Of a DNA stretch of 64,000 nucleotides, positions 62,456 through 64,000 are shown piece by piece. Positions within the stretch are counted from its first letter, which is position 1; every line of letters begins with the position of its first letter. This stretch comes from Paulownia fortunei. Its lineage: Eukaryota; Streptophyta; Magnoliopsida; Lamiales; Paulowniaceae. Where the stretch lies: positions 19,726,673-19,790,672 of the forward strand of contig CM033115.1 in NCBI GenBank assembly GCA_019321725.1. Direction: 5' to 3'. The notes under the pieces are model-generated. The model ran no database searches, had not been told where the DNA came from, and saw only the letters and a program-made list of their open reading frames with translations. The position numbers and the translations under genes were made by a program.

Positions 62456-63275
62456 TGCATTATTTTGCTAAGAAGGAAGAATAAGAATAAGAAATTTGAA
62501 GTTTAAACAAAGGCATGCTTAAACAGAAAGATAAATTAACTTTGATCTTAAGAGAATGTTGGGTTGTAGTCACTTTTTAGAGAAAAAAAAATGGTAATAG
62601 TGCTGCTTGGTTTTGAGCTAATAATATCTTTTTTTCAGTATATTGACTTTTTGGATGGGAAGAGCATTAATTTTCGAATGAAATTAATTTCTATAAATTA
62701 CAGTAGAAACTGGATAGGATTTTTTATTGGTGTTGCATCGCTCTATTGTAACGAACTTATTATCCATAACACATAAAATTTTATACATAAAGTATACACG
62801 TGACGACAATCAATACAATATAATAAAAATAATATGATAAAATTTATAATAAAAAATTATATTCATATAGAAAGTGCTAATTAAAACAATATATTATGGA
62901 AATCTTTCTTTGTGATAGAGCCGAAGAAAAATAATTAGTCTATGGTTGATATTTTCTCCAAAAAGAATTATATGATTCTTGAAGTTAAACTAAAGGCACA
63001 ACTAATTTTCGTAAAATTAGTTTCTCAAATTACATTTCAAAACATGGTATGATTAAATACTGCAAATTATATAAGTTTGCCTAAAATTAATTGTGGTTCA
63101 TACCAGTTGCACTCGGGCAAAGTCAAGGAACTAGTTGATGAGTAGTAGCAAACACAATATTTGAGGTCCAAGGAACCAGGAAAATGATATGTTCTCAGCA
63201 AATATTGTTAGAGACAAAAAAAATTACAGATGATACAAATTCTTAGTCCGCCTACCAAAGAACGATTTAGTAACG

Positions 63276-64000
63276 TATTTCTAACACCGACTGACATGTC
63301 TCAACCACTATTCCCTAATGCCTTGGCAAGTAATCTGCACCTAAGGTTTGTAACTTAGCACAAAAATTTGAGCTTTCTCTTGTCTTCTTGTTTTCAGATG
63401 TAGAACAATGAAATACTAGGAATTAGAATTAAAATTAAAATTATGGATGAAATAAATTTTGATAAATGTAAAGAATAAATCACTAAAAAATCATTGTCGA
63501 TAAAATTTATCTGAGTTGAAAAGTTTGTTGGGTATAACAAAAGCAATTGAGAATTCGAGATTTGATTTATTAAGAATATCAAGCAAATCACATTAAAAAG
63601 ATGACGATAAAATATAAAATGATACCGACAGAATATAAAATTGTAAAGAAATTTTTACATGGTTCGGCAAATTTGCGTATGTCCACGAGAGTTCTCATTT
63701 TTCCACTAATATAGAATTTACTAGTATAAAAAAAATGCAACCTTGAGTTTTATACCCAAACTCAAAAAAAGAAAACTCTTATACAACCAATCTAAATTGC
63801 CCAAGAGAAAAAAAATCAAATATTTTCTCACATTTATCATAATTTAACTATCACAAATTACTCTTCCTAAGTGCCTATACCTACTTTCTATTTTCCTCTC
63901 TGTCTTGGATTGTATGTCAAGCTCTCTCTATTCTGCTTGGTACATTTTGAGCCTCACCTCTCCTCCTATTTCTAACACTAATTGACATGTCTCAACCATT
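63276..64000. mobile_element. LTR-retrotransposon-like fragment, truncated by window end
   Basis: ACATGGTTCGGCAAATTTGC at about 63657, followed by GTCCACGAGAG, is a phrase common in plant copia LTRs (reverse complement of the CCACGTA-type ending). A 34-base direct repeat (63276-63309 and 63967-64000, 30 of 34 identical) brackets the segment. Element type and limits cannot be settled within the window. Confidence 0.4.

Larger units (their letters stand above)
60833..64000. other. Intergenic region to window end
   Basis: The part to about 61000 is the upstream region of the WD40 gene. The rest is AT-rich, with a tetranucleotide repeat at 62395-62455 and an LTR-like fragment from about 63540 onward. 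No coding gene was seen. Confidence 0.5.

Overview
The window is nuclear DNA of a flowering plant. The evidence is spliced genes with GT-AG introns, AT-rich intergenic DNA with microsatellites and MITE-like elements, a Ty1-copia retrotransposon primed by initiator tRNA-Met, and plant-specific families (NPF transporter, CYP701A ent-kaurene oxidase, REM B3 protein, JINGUBANG). Gene structure suggests a eudicot; the species cannot be told from this sequence.

Layout. 1-1382 (+): 3' part of an NPF (NRT1/PTR) transporter cut by the window edge. 1760-5146 (-): secreted/ER protein resembling TIN1. 8519-11041 (-): thylakoidal processing peptidase. 11.0-17.8 kb: AT-rich spacer with MITE-like structure. 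17832-22078 (+): LHT8-type amino acid transporter. 24239-27026 (-) and 30479-33574 (-): two intact tandem ent-kaurene oxidase genes, separated by a 2,228-bp solo-LTR-like insertion (28111-30338) with a clean 5-bp target duplication. 36283-41627 (-): decayed Ty1-copia element with both LTRs, a nested insertion and an internal 103-bp tandem duplication. 42552-43650 (+): REM-type B3 gene with an unresolved exon junction. 44958-48603 (-): TMEM147 homologue. 51393-56271 (+): receptor-like cytoplasmic pseudokinase with a USP-like N-terminus. 59297-60676 (-): single-exon WD40 gene of the JINGUBANG type. 61-64 kb: spacer ending in an LTR-like fragment.

How the genes relate. Most are unrelated housekeeping or signalling genes. 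The one functional cluster is the ent-kaurene oxidase pair, which acts at the entry to gibberellin synthesis and could also serve specialised diterpenoids. The order LHT8, TMEM147, WD40 recalls Arabidopsis At1g47670, At1g47640 and At1g47610, so the KO pair, the copia element, the B3 gene and the pseudokinase may be differences from that arrangement. I saw no RNA genes, CRISPR-like arrays or clearly new multi-gene system. The observations most worth a second look are the divergence of the two KO copies, the solo LTR between them, the kinase's missing catalytic Asp with an in-frame retainable intron, and the layered rearrangements inside the copia element.

All exon boundaries were set by eye from GT-AG signals, reading phase and family knowledge, without transcript data.
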